Shown piece after piece: positions 48,068 to 57,290 of a DNA stretch of 64,000 bases. The position numbers and the translations under genes were made by a program. The DNA is taken from assembly GCA_019022495.1 (NCBI GenBank), contig JAFEKR010000001.1, positions 2,790,001 to 2,854,000 of the forward strand. Reading direction: 5' to 3'. This DNA is from Epichloe hybrida. Taxonomy: Eukaryota > Ascomycota > Sordariomycetes > Hypocreales > Clavicipitaceae. Under the pieces are notes generated by a model. It was not told the DNA's origin. It saw only the letters and a program-made list of their open reading frames with translations, and made no database searches. Position 1 is the first letter of the stretch. The number at the start of each line of letters is the position of its first letter.

Positions 48068-49273
48068 ATGTTCAAGGAGCTTCTCGCCCTGGTCGACGTG
48101 GCAGCGGCAGCGTCCCTGCCCCGAAACAGTGACATGGCCGCCGCCGCCTCCTTTGCGCGCGACGCGCCTCTGTCCAAGATCCTCATGTCCAACGGGAGCA
48201 ACCTGCTTCTTGCGGACTTTGACGGCGCCAAGTTCAACATTGTCTTCCAGAAGAAGGTCCCCATTGAGGCGACGTGGCTGGCCTACGCGCGGCCCGACCG
48301 CTTGTACGCCGTGGACGAGAACGGCAAAACGAGCACGCTTTTTGGCATCGACGTCGCGGGGAACAAGATGGAGCAGAAGGCGACCACGCAGGCCAGCAGC
48401 GGCGTGGTGCATCTCGCGCTGTCCAAGACCGGGAACCGCATGGTCGGCGCGGGGTACGGAGCCGGCTCGATTGACGTGTACGACACGTCCGACGGCGGGC
48501 TCAAGTTCCTCAAGTCGATCAACTCGACGGGGAATCAGCCGGAGCAGCAGGAGCAGCAGCAGAAGGCGCATCCTCACCAGGCTGTGCTCGACCCGACGGG
48601 TAGGTTCTTCATCATCAACGACCTCGGCATGAACGAGATTCGCCTCCTGGACAGCAGCCGCGATTCCTTCGAAATTATCAACCGCGTCCCCGTCGAGCCG
48701 GCCGGCTGCGGGCCCCGGCACGGAGCCTTCTTCCCCGCCGGTGCCGCCGAGCCCACGCACTACATTGTTCTCTGCGAGACCAAGAACCTCGTCAACGTCT
48801 ACTCTCTCCGGTACGTCGGCGGCAAGGTCATTCAGTTCCGTCGCGAGCAGAGTCTTTCGACCTTTCCTTCTGGTGATGTGCCCGCCAAGGCCGCGGCCGG
48901 GGAACTCGCCGTTGCCCCTGACAACAGGAACGTCTACGTCTCCAACAGGCTCTCTGGCGCGACCGACTCGGTTGCCAACTTCCGCGTCGTCGCGCAGTCT
49001 GCGAATGCTTCGTCGTCGGATTGCACCCATACCGCTGCTGCCATCAGGCTGGAGCTGGTGGGCTTGACGTCCACGGGAGGCACCTTGCCTCGCATGTTTA
49101 GCTTCGCCAACGACGGCCAGACGCTGCTTGTTGGCAACCAGGGCGGGGACCTGGCTGTCGTGGCGCTCAAGAGAAATCAGGATGGAACGTTGGCCGAGAA
49201 GCCTGTTGCTAGTATCGCGTCGAGTGCCTTCCCTGGTGGCAAGGGCCCTGCTTACATTCAGCAGATTGCGTGA
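48068..49273 (+). CDS. lactonase-family seven-bladed beta-propeller protein
   Basis: A 401-residue intronless protein of the 6-phosphogluconolactonase / cis,cis-muconate cyclase (Lactonase) family. Repeated blade-like segments include GKTSTLFGIDV, GSIDVYDTSDGGLKFL and NVYVSNR. Two family marks are HPHQAVLDPTGRFF and CGPRHGAFFP. The N-terminus (MFKELLALVDVAAAASLPRN) resembles a weak signal peptide, and many fungal members are secreted, but this is not certain. Known activities of relatives are hydrolysis or cyclisation of sugar or muconate lactones; the substrate here is unknown. Third-position GC is high and the frame is intact, in contrast to the lesion-bearing genes on either side. Confidence 0.85.
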   Translation: MFKELLALVDVAAAASLPRNSDMAAAASFARDAPLSKILMSNGSNLLLADFDGAKFNIVFQKKVPIEATWLAYARPDRLYAVDENGKTSTLFGIDVAGNKMEQKATTQASSGVVHLALSKTGNRMVGAGYGAGSIDVYDTSDGGLKFLKSINSTGNQPEQQEQQQKAHPHQAVLDPTGRFFIINDLGMNEIRLLDSSRDSFEIINRVPVEPAGCGPRHGAFFPAGAAEPTHYIVLCETKNLVNVYSLRYVGGKVIQFRREQSLSTFPSGDVPAKAAAGELAVAPDNRNVYVSNRLSGATDSVANFRVVAQSANASSSDCTHTAAAIRLELVGLTSTGGTLPRMFSFANDGQTLLVGNQGGDLAVVALKRNQDGTLAEKPVASIASSAFPGGKGPAYIQQIA

Positions 49274-49602
49274 GCAACCATGTCTCCGTGTGCAATGAGG
49301 AAGAATCGTGGATGAACACGGGAGGACACTCTGGTATATAAATATCTTGTCAATAAATCTCAATGGGAAGACACTCCGCTATATAACTTGTCAATAAATC
49401 TCAATGGGAAAAGGAAGAGCGCCTCCCTTATCGCCCCAAGAAACAACGGGGGGCGCACACGTCCATGTAAAAACTCCTCCTAGTCAATGCCCATAGTGCT
49501 CATGTTGTCGTCGTTCTGTGCCAAAAATCTACCCCCGCCACAAATGCCTACCGCCATGCATGTTCAACCATGTCCCAGTATGAAATTCCGAGAAAAGTCC
49601 CA
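49274..49602. other. convergent 3' flanks of the lactonase and aspartic protease
   Basis: A 329-bp gap. Two imperfect copies of a unit ending TTGTCAATAAATCTCAATGGGAA lie about 50 bp apart at about 49348-49412. AATAAA inside each may serve as a poly(A) signal for the lactonase. Confidence 0.5.
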
Positions 49603-51384
49603 TTACCAAACCAACCCCGTCACTGCCAATGCTCCCAGAACGTCAATCCAGGTCCACGCTATGCTGATAGACTCCGCCCCGCTGTTCTTGTCCGGTTTCT
49701 TGTTCCCGTTATTCACATCAGAAGGGTTGCCGACCGGATTGGCGCCCGAGCTCCCGTTCTGTGTCGCGCATGTTCCCACCAGGGACGAGATCTTGGTTGT
49801 TGCGTCTATCGCTTGCGGTGTGGCGCCGCAGTTGGAGTAGGGCGCCATGTAGGTCATGTTGTTGGAAATGTCGAAGACGACTGCGTGGTATCATTAGAAT
49901 GCAAGTACAAAACATGTTGCGCAAAAGAAAGAAGAGACAAAGAGGAGGAGGGGAGAACTTGGGCGATGAAGAGCAGGACAGAAATCAGAACGCACCATAC
50001 GCAGACCGCAAAAAGGTATCGCCCAGCAAACTAAACGATGTGCTGGCCATGATGCCCAAGTAGCAACTCGTCGGCAGCCCGGAAATCTCCCTGACCAGCT
50101 CCTTGTACGGCACGCGGATTGTCACGCCGTCAAAGTTAAAGTCGATCGTGCCCTCCTGCCTAGAAAGCTCACAGTCAACAGTGTAGAAGCCATTGTCGTC
50201 CGCCATTGTCGCCCCCACCGCCTTGGCCATGCCATCGGCCAGCGTCGGCGGCAGCAGCGTGAGCGTGGCACCGGTATCGAGAAACACGGGCATGGAAGCG
50301 CTCGTCAAGTTTGTCTTCTTCCCGCCCCTAGAAGTATGCTGGATGGAATCTAGCGTGGTCCAGAACCTCGTCACGCCGTCGGGCGACTTGTCCGCGGGGA
50401 TCAGGGGCAGCGGCGCAAGGTTACCGGAGAACTTGCCCGTGTCTACGCCGCCAAAGACCACGACGCCCGCCTTGTCGGTCTTGCTGCCCAGCGCGACGCT
50501 GTACGCCTTGGTCTTGGTGATGCCTTGGTCGGCGAGCTGGTCGATGAAGTTCCTGTAGCCCGTGTTGACGCCGAAGCCGTGCCCGACGCCCAGGATGCCG
50601 GCGAATTGGTCCTGGCTGGATTGGGCGACGCCGAACTGCACCTGCTTCATCTGCTGTTCGGACAGTGGGAGGGCAATGTCGTCGAGGACGTATTCGATTT
50701 GGGCGGAGCCGATGCCGTAGCGGAGCTCCGTGCCGAGGTTGCTCTGCTTGGAGGTCGACGACCTTTGGGGATCATAGTTGCCTATGGCCTGGCAGAATTG
50801 CTTGTCGGCGAGGGGAAGCTTCTGACAGTCTGGGTTGACCCAGAGCTCGAAGGAGCCTGTGTCTAGTTGGGCGAAGACCTTTTGAGGAGGGTTTCCGATG
50901 TTGACTGTTTGTTTTCAACATTTTGTCAGCTTAGTATTTTCTTTGGTCCAAGAGGAAAGCTTCAAGGAAATAAAGTTCACATACGCTGAGCATAATATGC
51001 TACGTCTGATCGGTTTTCGAGCCTCACCTCCACGCCTCTACGGTCCAACCTAGGCCGCTCGATATGAATGACTGGCAGTGTCAAGAGACCCGGTGATACA
51101 TCAACCACTGGAAGTCCTCTATTATGGTCCTCCCCAGCAACGCCTCCATTTTTAGGCCCATCGACTAACTTGCCGAATGCATCTCGTTTCGGGAGTCGCG
51201 GCACAGGCAATGTCCCCATCGACACTGTCTCATCAACGACCGGCAATCCTCTGGGCGAGACCTTGGCAACGATGTCTTCCGCGGCAATCGCCTTTCCAAA
51301 GAGCTCGGAGCCATTTCGAATCTGCGGCCATGCATATGCCGATAAAGACAAGGAGATTAGAGTGGCGAGACGGACGGATTTCAT
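49603..51384 (-). CDS. yapsin-like GPI-anchored aspartic protease with a frameshift
   Basis: Exons 51384-50985, 50905-49996 and 49880-49603; introns GTATGT...AACAG and GTGCGT...CGCAG. A signal peptide is followed by a prosegment that repeats a GLPVVD...TLPV block twice. The mature pepsin fold has the first catalytic DTGS in QLDTGSFELWVN (D about 148) and the second in FLDTGATLTLLPP (D about 343). The end is Asn/Gly-rich with a hydrophobic GPI-signal-like tail (DVLGALAVTGLVW). LNIGNPPQ and KVFAQLDTG are in different frames: the run coding Q-K has five A (50880-50884 as T) where four would keep the frame. With that corrected the protein is about 528 residues. Known role of relatives: surface processing of wall and secreted proteins. 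Confidence 0.85.
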
Positions 51385-52383
51385 CTTCACGCAACGGGCT
51401 GTCGGTATTCGTGTCAATTTCTTCTCACAATACACTATACCACGACTTGAGCTTTGTTGTAGAAGGAAACAAGCACCAGGCTGTATAATAATGCAACGAG
51501 TGTGTTCCCCAAAAACGAATGGGTAAAAAGTAACAACACGCAACGGTCAATAAGTGTCCGAAATTGAACTAGGCAAGACAGGAGAAAAAAAAAAGAGCAG
51601 GATATGACTTCAACAATCCCATTTCTGAGAACAAAACTCCAGGATAAGGTACATGGCGTCCAGTGAAGGCCTGCTCTTGCCCTGGCCCGGGCCTTTTCTA
51701 TCACAAACGCATGTCGGCAAAGGGGTCAACCGACACCAGGTGGCTGGCTGCGTCTGTACCTAGCCAAGCGCTGCGAATGGGATGGGGATAACTCGCGACA
51801 GGAAGCAGCGCGCGAACTTGGTTTCTCACGTTTCCATGGTGGATCTTTTGGGAAAAGGAAAACAAAAATGTCCGACCTGACACAGGTGCGCATGGGACGT
51901 AAAACGGCGGACTCATCGAGAAGGGGGAAGAAGGGGGTTTGGGGGTTTGAGGGTTTGAGGGTTTGAGGCTTAGCCGGGGCTAGCCGCGTCTGTAACGGAC
52001 GGGATACGGGATGTGGCATACGACTTGTAGATTAGATGGCGATCGGGTGGGCTGCTGCCAATTCACTTGAAAGAACGGCTTTGCACTTGGGGATGGGCAA
52101 ACAAGATCAGAATAGACGAAGTAAAAGTGCCATCGGCTAGGTTGATGTGATGTTAAAATCACCCGACTTGCACTTTCCACCGCTGACTTGCACTTTCCCG
52201 CGGGAACTGGACAGTGTCTGGAAAATGACGTATGCAAGCTAACAAGTGAAATGTCCTCCGCACGTAGATTTTAACTTGACAGACCCGTGGCTCTTCTCCA
52301 AGACCCACTTAACTGTTCCTGAAAAGCCACGTAGTCGCTGACGCTCATGTACATGCAGCCCAAATTCTCGAATTCACCTTCAG
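51385..52383. promoter_or_regulatory. protease promoter and 3' flank of the chitinase relic
   Basis: No gene is supported. The region lies upstream of the leftward protease and downstream of the leftward chitinase. The G-rich repeat at 51933-51968 is its main feature. Confidence 0.5.
51933..51968 (+). repeat. G-rich tandem repeat (GGGTTTGA)n, G-quadruplex-like
   Basis: Runs of G5, G5, G3, G3 and GG separated by TTT or TTTGA-type loops. Four G3-or-longer runs with loops of at most five bases meet the usual G-quadruplex pattern. It resembles, but is not, the TTAGGG fungal telomere unit. It lies about 550 bp upstream of the protease start. Confidence 0.75.
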
Positions 52384-54576
52384 TCACTCCACCTTCCCAT
52401 TCAGAGTCCTCAACAAGAAGTTGTTCAATTTGGTAGTGGCGGGGTACACTTTATTCCAGCCTGCAAGAAGCTTGTCTTCAGCGAGCAGAGCTGCCTTGAG
52501 AACTGGCGTGACGCCGATGCCGCCGACATTGATGTTTGGAAGAGCCCCCATGATGGCCATCTCGAGCAGCTTCTTGACCATTTGGACCTCGAAGAAATGC
52601 TCCGTTTGATAACCCTTCTTGGCCAGTTCCGAGACTTTGTGATGCACCAATGCCGCGTTGGTGCAAACCTTGCTGGCTTTGCTGTAAATGGACGAAAAAA
52701 GCGGCTTAGTCAATTGTGTTTCCTTTCAACATGTTCATGTTCCTTGAGACTTTGTGGCTTACCCGAAACCACCCTTGAGGCTCATCGACGCCAGCCCAGT
52801 TCCGTCTGAGATAATGACAGATTAGCATCTACCGAGGTCCGCCTTTACGATGAATTGCAACGCGCGAAACTTACAGCCACTTGTTCCTGTGCAAACTCCA
52901 GGTTTGGCACCGCTGCTAAATGGACAACCTGGTGTGGTGCAGCTGGGATCCGCCAACGTGAAAGCTCTGCCGTAAAAGCCGAAGCCGAGCGCAATCTTTG
53001 ACGGCGGGATGTTGACTCGCCAAAACAACTCGGCGGCCAATTTGATCTCAGTCAGGTTTGTGTGACCTTGGACCTTGGAACCGATAGGATTGGTGCTATC
53101 CCACACGCCGTGCAAGTCGTAAGACATCTGAGATGCATAGATGTCAGCGTTGCCGCTTCGAATGATAATTCGAGAACCCCAAGTCCTCTACTTACAAGAT
53201 TGATACAGTCGACGTGCTGGACCAGCTTGGGAAGATCAAACCAGCGCAAGTACCAATATGATGACGGCGAAGTGAGCGTGATGCCAAGTTTGCGGCAAGA
53301 AGCTTCAAATGTCTGGCGCAGAGTCTGGAGCAACAGGGGGTAAGATTCTGTTTCTTCCGGCCTGCCGCCTCGATCCGGGGCACCAGGATACTCCCAATCT
53401 ATATCCACGCCGTCGTATCCATATGTGTTCAGGATCTTGAGCACATTCATGGCAAACTTCTGCCTGTTTGCCGCACTGCCTGCAATGTTTCCAAAAAAAC
53501 AGGCTGTGTTGCCGTGCCATTGTCAGAAAATGTCCAACCGCCGAGGCTCACGAATATCTGCAGATTTGGATTGCTAGTTTTCAAGTCGGCTACTTGTTGA
53601 AAGAGGTTAACAGGAATGGCGGCGTCCATTGTTGTGATTTGAAATGTGTCAGGATCAACATAGGCAAACGCATAGTTCAAGTGGGTAAGCGCGTCAACTA
53701 ACATGGATTTAGTTCTTGTTTCTATACGGCTTCAGATGATATATCTCAATCAACCACATACCGGGAAGATGGCTTGGTTTGGTCTGATGACACTTGGATC
53801 TATCGTTCCAAGCTTCGTAGTAACCGATGACTGTTTGCAGGACTGTGTCAGGGATTGTTTGTCTTCTTCTAGAGTAATAGTATTGCACTTGCCCTTTGAC
53901 AAAGTCTTTCCGCCTGACCCAGAAGGAGGCTTGGGGTGCTCGACACAATTGGACTGACATTTACCAGTGCAATAGTCTAAGTGGAAAAAAAAAAAAAAAA
54001 AATTGTCAGTACCATTCTTATCTGAACCAAGGAGCGATGGAAGGAAAGTGACATAAGCGCGCACCTCGTGTTGTTCCACAGAAACCAAACTCGGAACAGC
54101 AGGTATTCAGTGGGCATTTCTTGTCAGAAGGCACTGAGAACCGACCGCACTCGGCGTGTGCGTCACAGTTGCTGGTACATCCTTTACCACAGTAAGTTGG
54201 TCCATAGCCGCAAATACCTGATTACGTAGTGCAAGACTGTCAGCGATCTGAACTGAACAGACGGTAGGTAGGGCGAAGGAGTAAAATACCACCACAGCAC
54301 GCGCCATTATGGCATTTTCCTGCAAGGAGAATTAGGCAATGATCAATGAAAAAAAGAAGAAGAAGAAGAAGAAGAAGACAGCGTCAGAGGTTGCCAAGAC
54401 ATACTGCCTGGTCCGCAGGTATAATCCTCGCGCCGCAACAGTGCCGACTCGTTAAACTCTCGAGCCCGTCGTTCCAATACAGAAAATCTATTGTGCGCCT
54501 GACGTTGAGAGAGAGGGTTGTGATCAGCCAGGGCAGCGCCTGCCAACCCAGCCAGCACAACGTGAAAAAGCTTCAT
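52384..54576 (-). pseudogene. subgroup-C type GH18 chitinase with CBM18 modules, truncated and frame-broken
   Basis: Nine exons fit: 54576-54405, 54319-54290, 54217-54065, 53976-53893, 53830-53762, 53697-53196, 53127-52875, 52806-52763 and 52681-52384. A signal peptide (MKLFHVVLAGLAGAALA) is followed by two Cys-rich CBM18-like modules (CGYGPTYCGKGC; CCSEFGFCGTT). The GH18 barrel begins VIGYYEAWND and has the catalytic DGVDIDWE at 53391-53414. Lesions: a frame break in a T7 run (A7 at 53493-53499), loss of the last barrel strands after PGVCTGTSG, and a frame change in exon 8 near 52772-52774. The tail (TEHFFEVQMVKKLLE) recalls the C-terminal region of long killer-toxin-like chitinases. Intron 4 appears to be GC-AG. 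Intact relatives hydrolyse chitin outside the cell. Confidence 0.8.
53831..53892 (-). other. GC-AG intron in the chitinase gene
   Basis: A 62-nt intron with donor GCAAGT after exonic AAGG, a branch-like CTGAC 17 nt before the end, and acceptor AAACAG. It is the only junction that joins KTLSK to VIGYYEAW in frame; no GT donor in the neighbourhood does so. Confidence 0.7.
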
Positions 54577-55458
54577 GCTGAGACAAAGCGGTGGAAACCA
54601 AATGTATCGCAATCGACGCAACTTGGCAGCAGCAAAAAAAGAAAAAAGGGGAAGACGTGTACATCATGTTTCTGTTCTTAATGTCCCAGGCCTTCAGATT
54701 AGCACAAGCATGTTTGTGCTGTTCCAACTGGAGAGCTTTTGCTCTGCGGCAAGCTTCTACTTCCAGGATATCCCCGGGGCTCTGGGCTGCAACCTTCAGG
54801 GATCGTCATTTCAATCCATTCCAAGTTCAAAAGAGAGATTGAAATGCCATGGGGTGGCTCAGACAAGCGAACAGGCGCCTCCCCTTGTCAATGCAGGGCA
54901 GCTGAAACAAGGCGCTCCTTAAATGTAATCCGACAAGCCCATATTTTATGCGTTGTAGCTACATAATTGGATCTGCACCCCCTAGCGGAAAGATCAAGCT
55001 GCCGTCCTCGGGCCGCTCCCGCCGTCGGTCACCGGGCACCGGGCACCTCGGGCCAATGCGCCTTCTTTTCACATGGATGCGATGTGCTAGCAGTTCCACG
55101 TTGTTCCAGAACTCGGCGTTGAGTGCGGCACGGCGTTGATCTGACTACTACGTCACTACCCGTGCCAAGTCCCACTTTAGCTCAGTAGCGTAAGTGGGGC
55201 GTGGTACATATAAATACCGAATCGGGTAGCGCCTGCGTAATAGTACCTGCCCACTTGTGCTGTTTGCTACATGCAAAAATAGGAAAACTCGGTTTCATTG
55301 TTCTGATGTCACTATGCCCACGAAGCCAACCCAATAGCCTTCCTCCTGGATTCTGTCATCAAGAGCCTTTTTTCTCTTTCCCTTTTGCCTCGCGCATTCG
55401 TCTTTTGTTTATCGGAAGTAGAAGTTTCTCTTGTCGGTTGCCATTGGCTAAATCTACC
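54577..55458. promoter_or_regulatory. divergent promoter between the chitinase and LysM-like relics
   Basis: About 0.9 kb between two divergent start codons, likely a shared promoter. No other gene is supported. A TACATATAAATACC word at about 55205-55218 may be the TATA box of the rightward gene. Confidence 0.45.
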
Positions 55459-56290
55459 ATGTTGGGGTCCAAAGCCTTGGCAGCTCTGCTACACGGCTCA
55501 TTTGCCGTCGTCGCTCAACAGTTCAAAGACCACATCTTCCCTCATGAGCTTCTTGGTTTGAGCGACAGGTGCTTCGCTGCAGTCAATAGCACGGTATCTT
55601 CATGCCCCGGGGTGGCTGGTTGACCATACTGGCCTGTGAGCGGACAACGCGCAGAATATCAGAACAAGGGCGTTTACTTGCTAAAAGGCAGTGCCATTCC
55701 AGTGATGCTGCCAGCTTCGAACTTCTGGACGGCACGCAGTTGCAGACTCTTTGTGACACCACCTGTCAGAGCGAGCTCTCTGTCCTGAGGGAAGCAATTG
55801 CCGGCGCTTGCACTGCACGTCAAGATGTCATGGTTCCAAACGGATTCGCATATCCAGGCGGGCTGCTCTTGCTCTGCCCTGTCGTTTTACAGGATTCGAG
55901 CATTGGGCAAGTTCCGAACTGACATGATGACTCAAATAGCCACATTCATTATTGACCGTCTCTCTGGCTTGGCTACTCGTACAGTGTCAAGGCTGTTGGT
56001 GATATCGAAACGTACTCGGGCTACCCTGTGTCAGCGCCGTCTGCTTCTTTCACACGACCACGGGGTGCCGACCACGGCGGGGGAGGTCCCCGGCAAGCCG
56101 TATGAGTCGGTATGACATACTGCGAGTTAAGTACCGTCAATATGTTCATACCTACCCGGACGGCACGAAGGGAAGCGTCGATATCCTCGAGCCCGTTCCG
56201 AACAAGCTAGCTCCGGTGAAGAGTTTGGAGAGGGCTGTGAGCGAGCCTACCTGAACAAACACCTACCTGCCGAAAGGTGAGGCAGAGAAG
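55459..56290 (+). pseudogene. LysM-effector-like secreted protein relic
   Basis: Starts with a signal-peptide-like MLGSKALAALLHGSFAVVAQ, then LSDRCFAAVNSTVSSCP, which breaks at TGA 55621-55623. A second frame continues with FELLDGTQLQTLCDTTC, LSVLREAIAGACTA and DVMVPNGFAYPG, then a third frame holds ATFIIDRL-like and ETYSGYPVS-like pieces. This order (Cys-spaced N-terminal block, VPNGxAYP, then a linker before LysM modules) is the layout of fungal LysM-domain proteins, but no LysM module itself is left. At least three frame changes make it a pseudogene. Known relatives bind chitin and shield hyphae or mask chitin fragments. Text beyond about 56110 I cannot assign. Confidence 0.6.
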
Positions 56291-56537
56291 TTCTTGAAGA
56301 TTGACACTGAGGAAATTCTGGCGGAGCGAGAGGGGGTGCTGAAAGCGGTAGAAGATCGGCATTCCTGAAAAAGCCGCCGATCCGTTATTAATAGAAGATG
56401 CTGTTACTTAAAGAGCGCGCTATTAACAGGCTTTAGGGTTAATACAGTCTTACCCCTGTATGATTTTACACGAGGTATATGACTAGGGGTAATAGGCTAA
56501 TAATAAATCTTTTCTTTTACACTAAGTGAGGTAATAG

Positions 56538-56754
56538 TGTTATGGACTGGCCCCTAGGCGACTGCGATAGGGCGTCAATATAGTATTGAGAGACTTGAGG
56601 AGAAAGGAGGAAGGGTAAGAGACTATCCCTAGTGGTGCCCCTTATACCCCCTAGGTTACTTATATAAGCCTCCTTTCCTCACCCTAACTGCTTCTACCAC
56701 TCCCCTCTCTGACTGCTATACGGACAATGCTTAGGCAAAGCCTAAGCCCTTACA
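56538..56754 (+). mobile_element. solo LTR with 5-bp target-site duplication
   Basis: A 217-bp element starts TGTTATGG and ends CCTTACA (TG...CA termini) and is flanked on both sides by AATAG (56533-56537 and 56755-56759). It contains a TATATAA box at 56661-56667 followed by a CT-rich stretch, as expected for an LTR promoter. No gag-pol body adjoins either end, so it is a solo LTR left by recombination. It is less AT-shifted than the transposon block to its right. Confidence 0.85.
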
Positions 56755-57290
56755 AATAGGTACCTTGGATTACGTGTATTTTATAGCGGCTGCCCTGCGT
56801 GGGGCTTGTAGTTGGTGTAAAATCATTCAGGGTTTATTATGTAGACTGTATGTAAAGCAATGGAAACCGGCGGTGTGGCAGAGTGCGCCCCTGACTGGGA
56901 TTTTTGATATCATGCTGCTCTTCGGCAACTTCAAGCAATATGTAGACATCTCATCGAAATCAGTATCAGCGGACCCTCCGGCGGGAGTCTCGCCGGGGGG
57001 TATGAGGCATTGTATACATGTATTGTATTGTATTGTATTATTTCTAGGCGCAATAGGGTGGCGGGTGCAATTCTCGACTCCACATATTAATCTGAAGGAT
57101 GCATATGTTAATGCAGGTGTGTCCGCGACTCCGCACCGAGACGTTCGGTACTGGCCCGTTGATAATACATAGTGGATGCATTGGATGGTCCTGTCCGTTT
57201 ATTTAGGCATTGCATAGGATAAATAACATGTCGTGATGCGAATTCGTATGACTGAGTCTACTGTAAGCCCTAAATGATTTTATGTCAGGA
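56755..57290. other. transition zone before the RIP block
   Basis: Base composition is mixed and drops towards AT at the right end. One short open frame (about 56765-57172) has no recognisable family. A TATTG/TGTAT simple tract lies at about 57012-57040. Confidence 0.5.

Noticed and set aside
47654..49363. Very long open frame (569 codons) on the minus strand across the lactonase
   Set aside because: It is the antisense shadow of a GC-rich gene; its composition is Arg/Gly/His-heavy with no family motifs, while the plus frame has clear propeller signatures.
53490..53512. A short intron (about 21 nt) to explain the chitinase frame break at the T7 run
   Set aside because: Far below any fungal intron length, and it would remove conserved residues; an indel is simpler.
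56765..57172. 135-codon frame beyond the solo LTR
   Set aside because: No recognisable motif, no homology that I can recall, and it sits in a transition into degenerate repeats.
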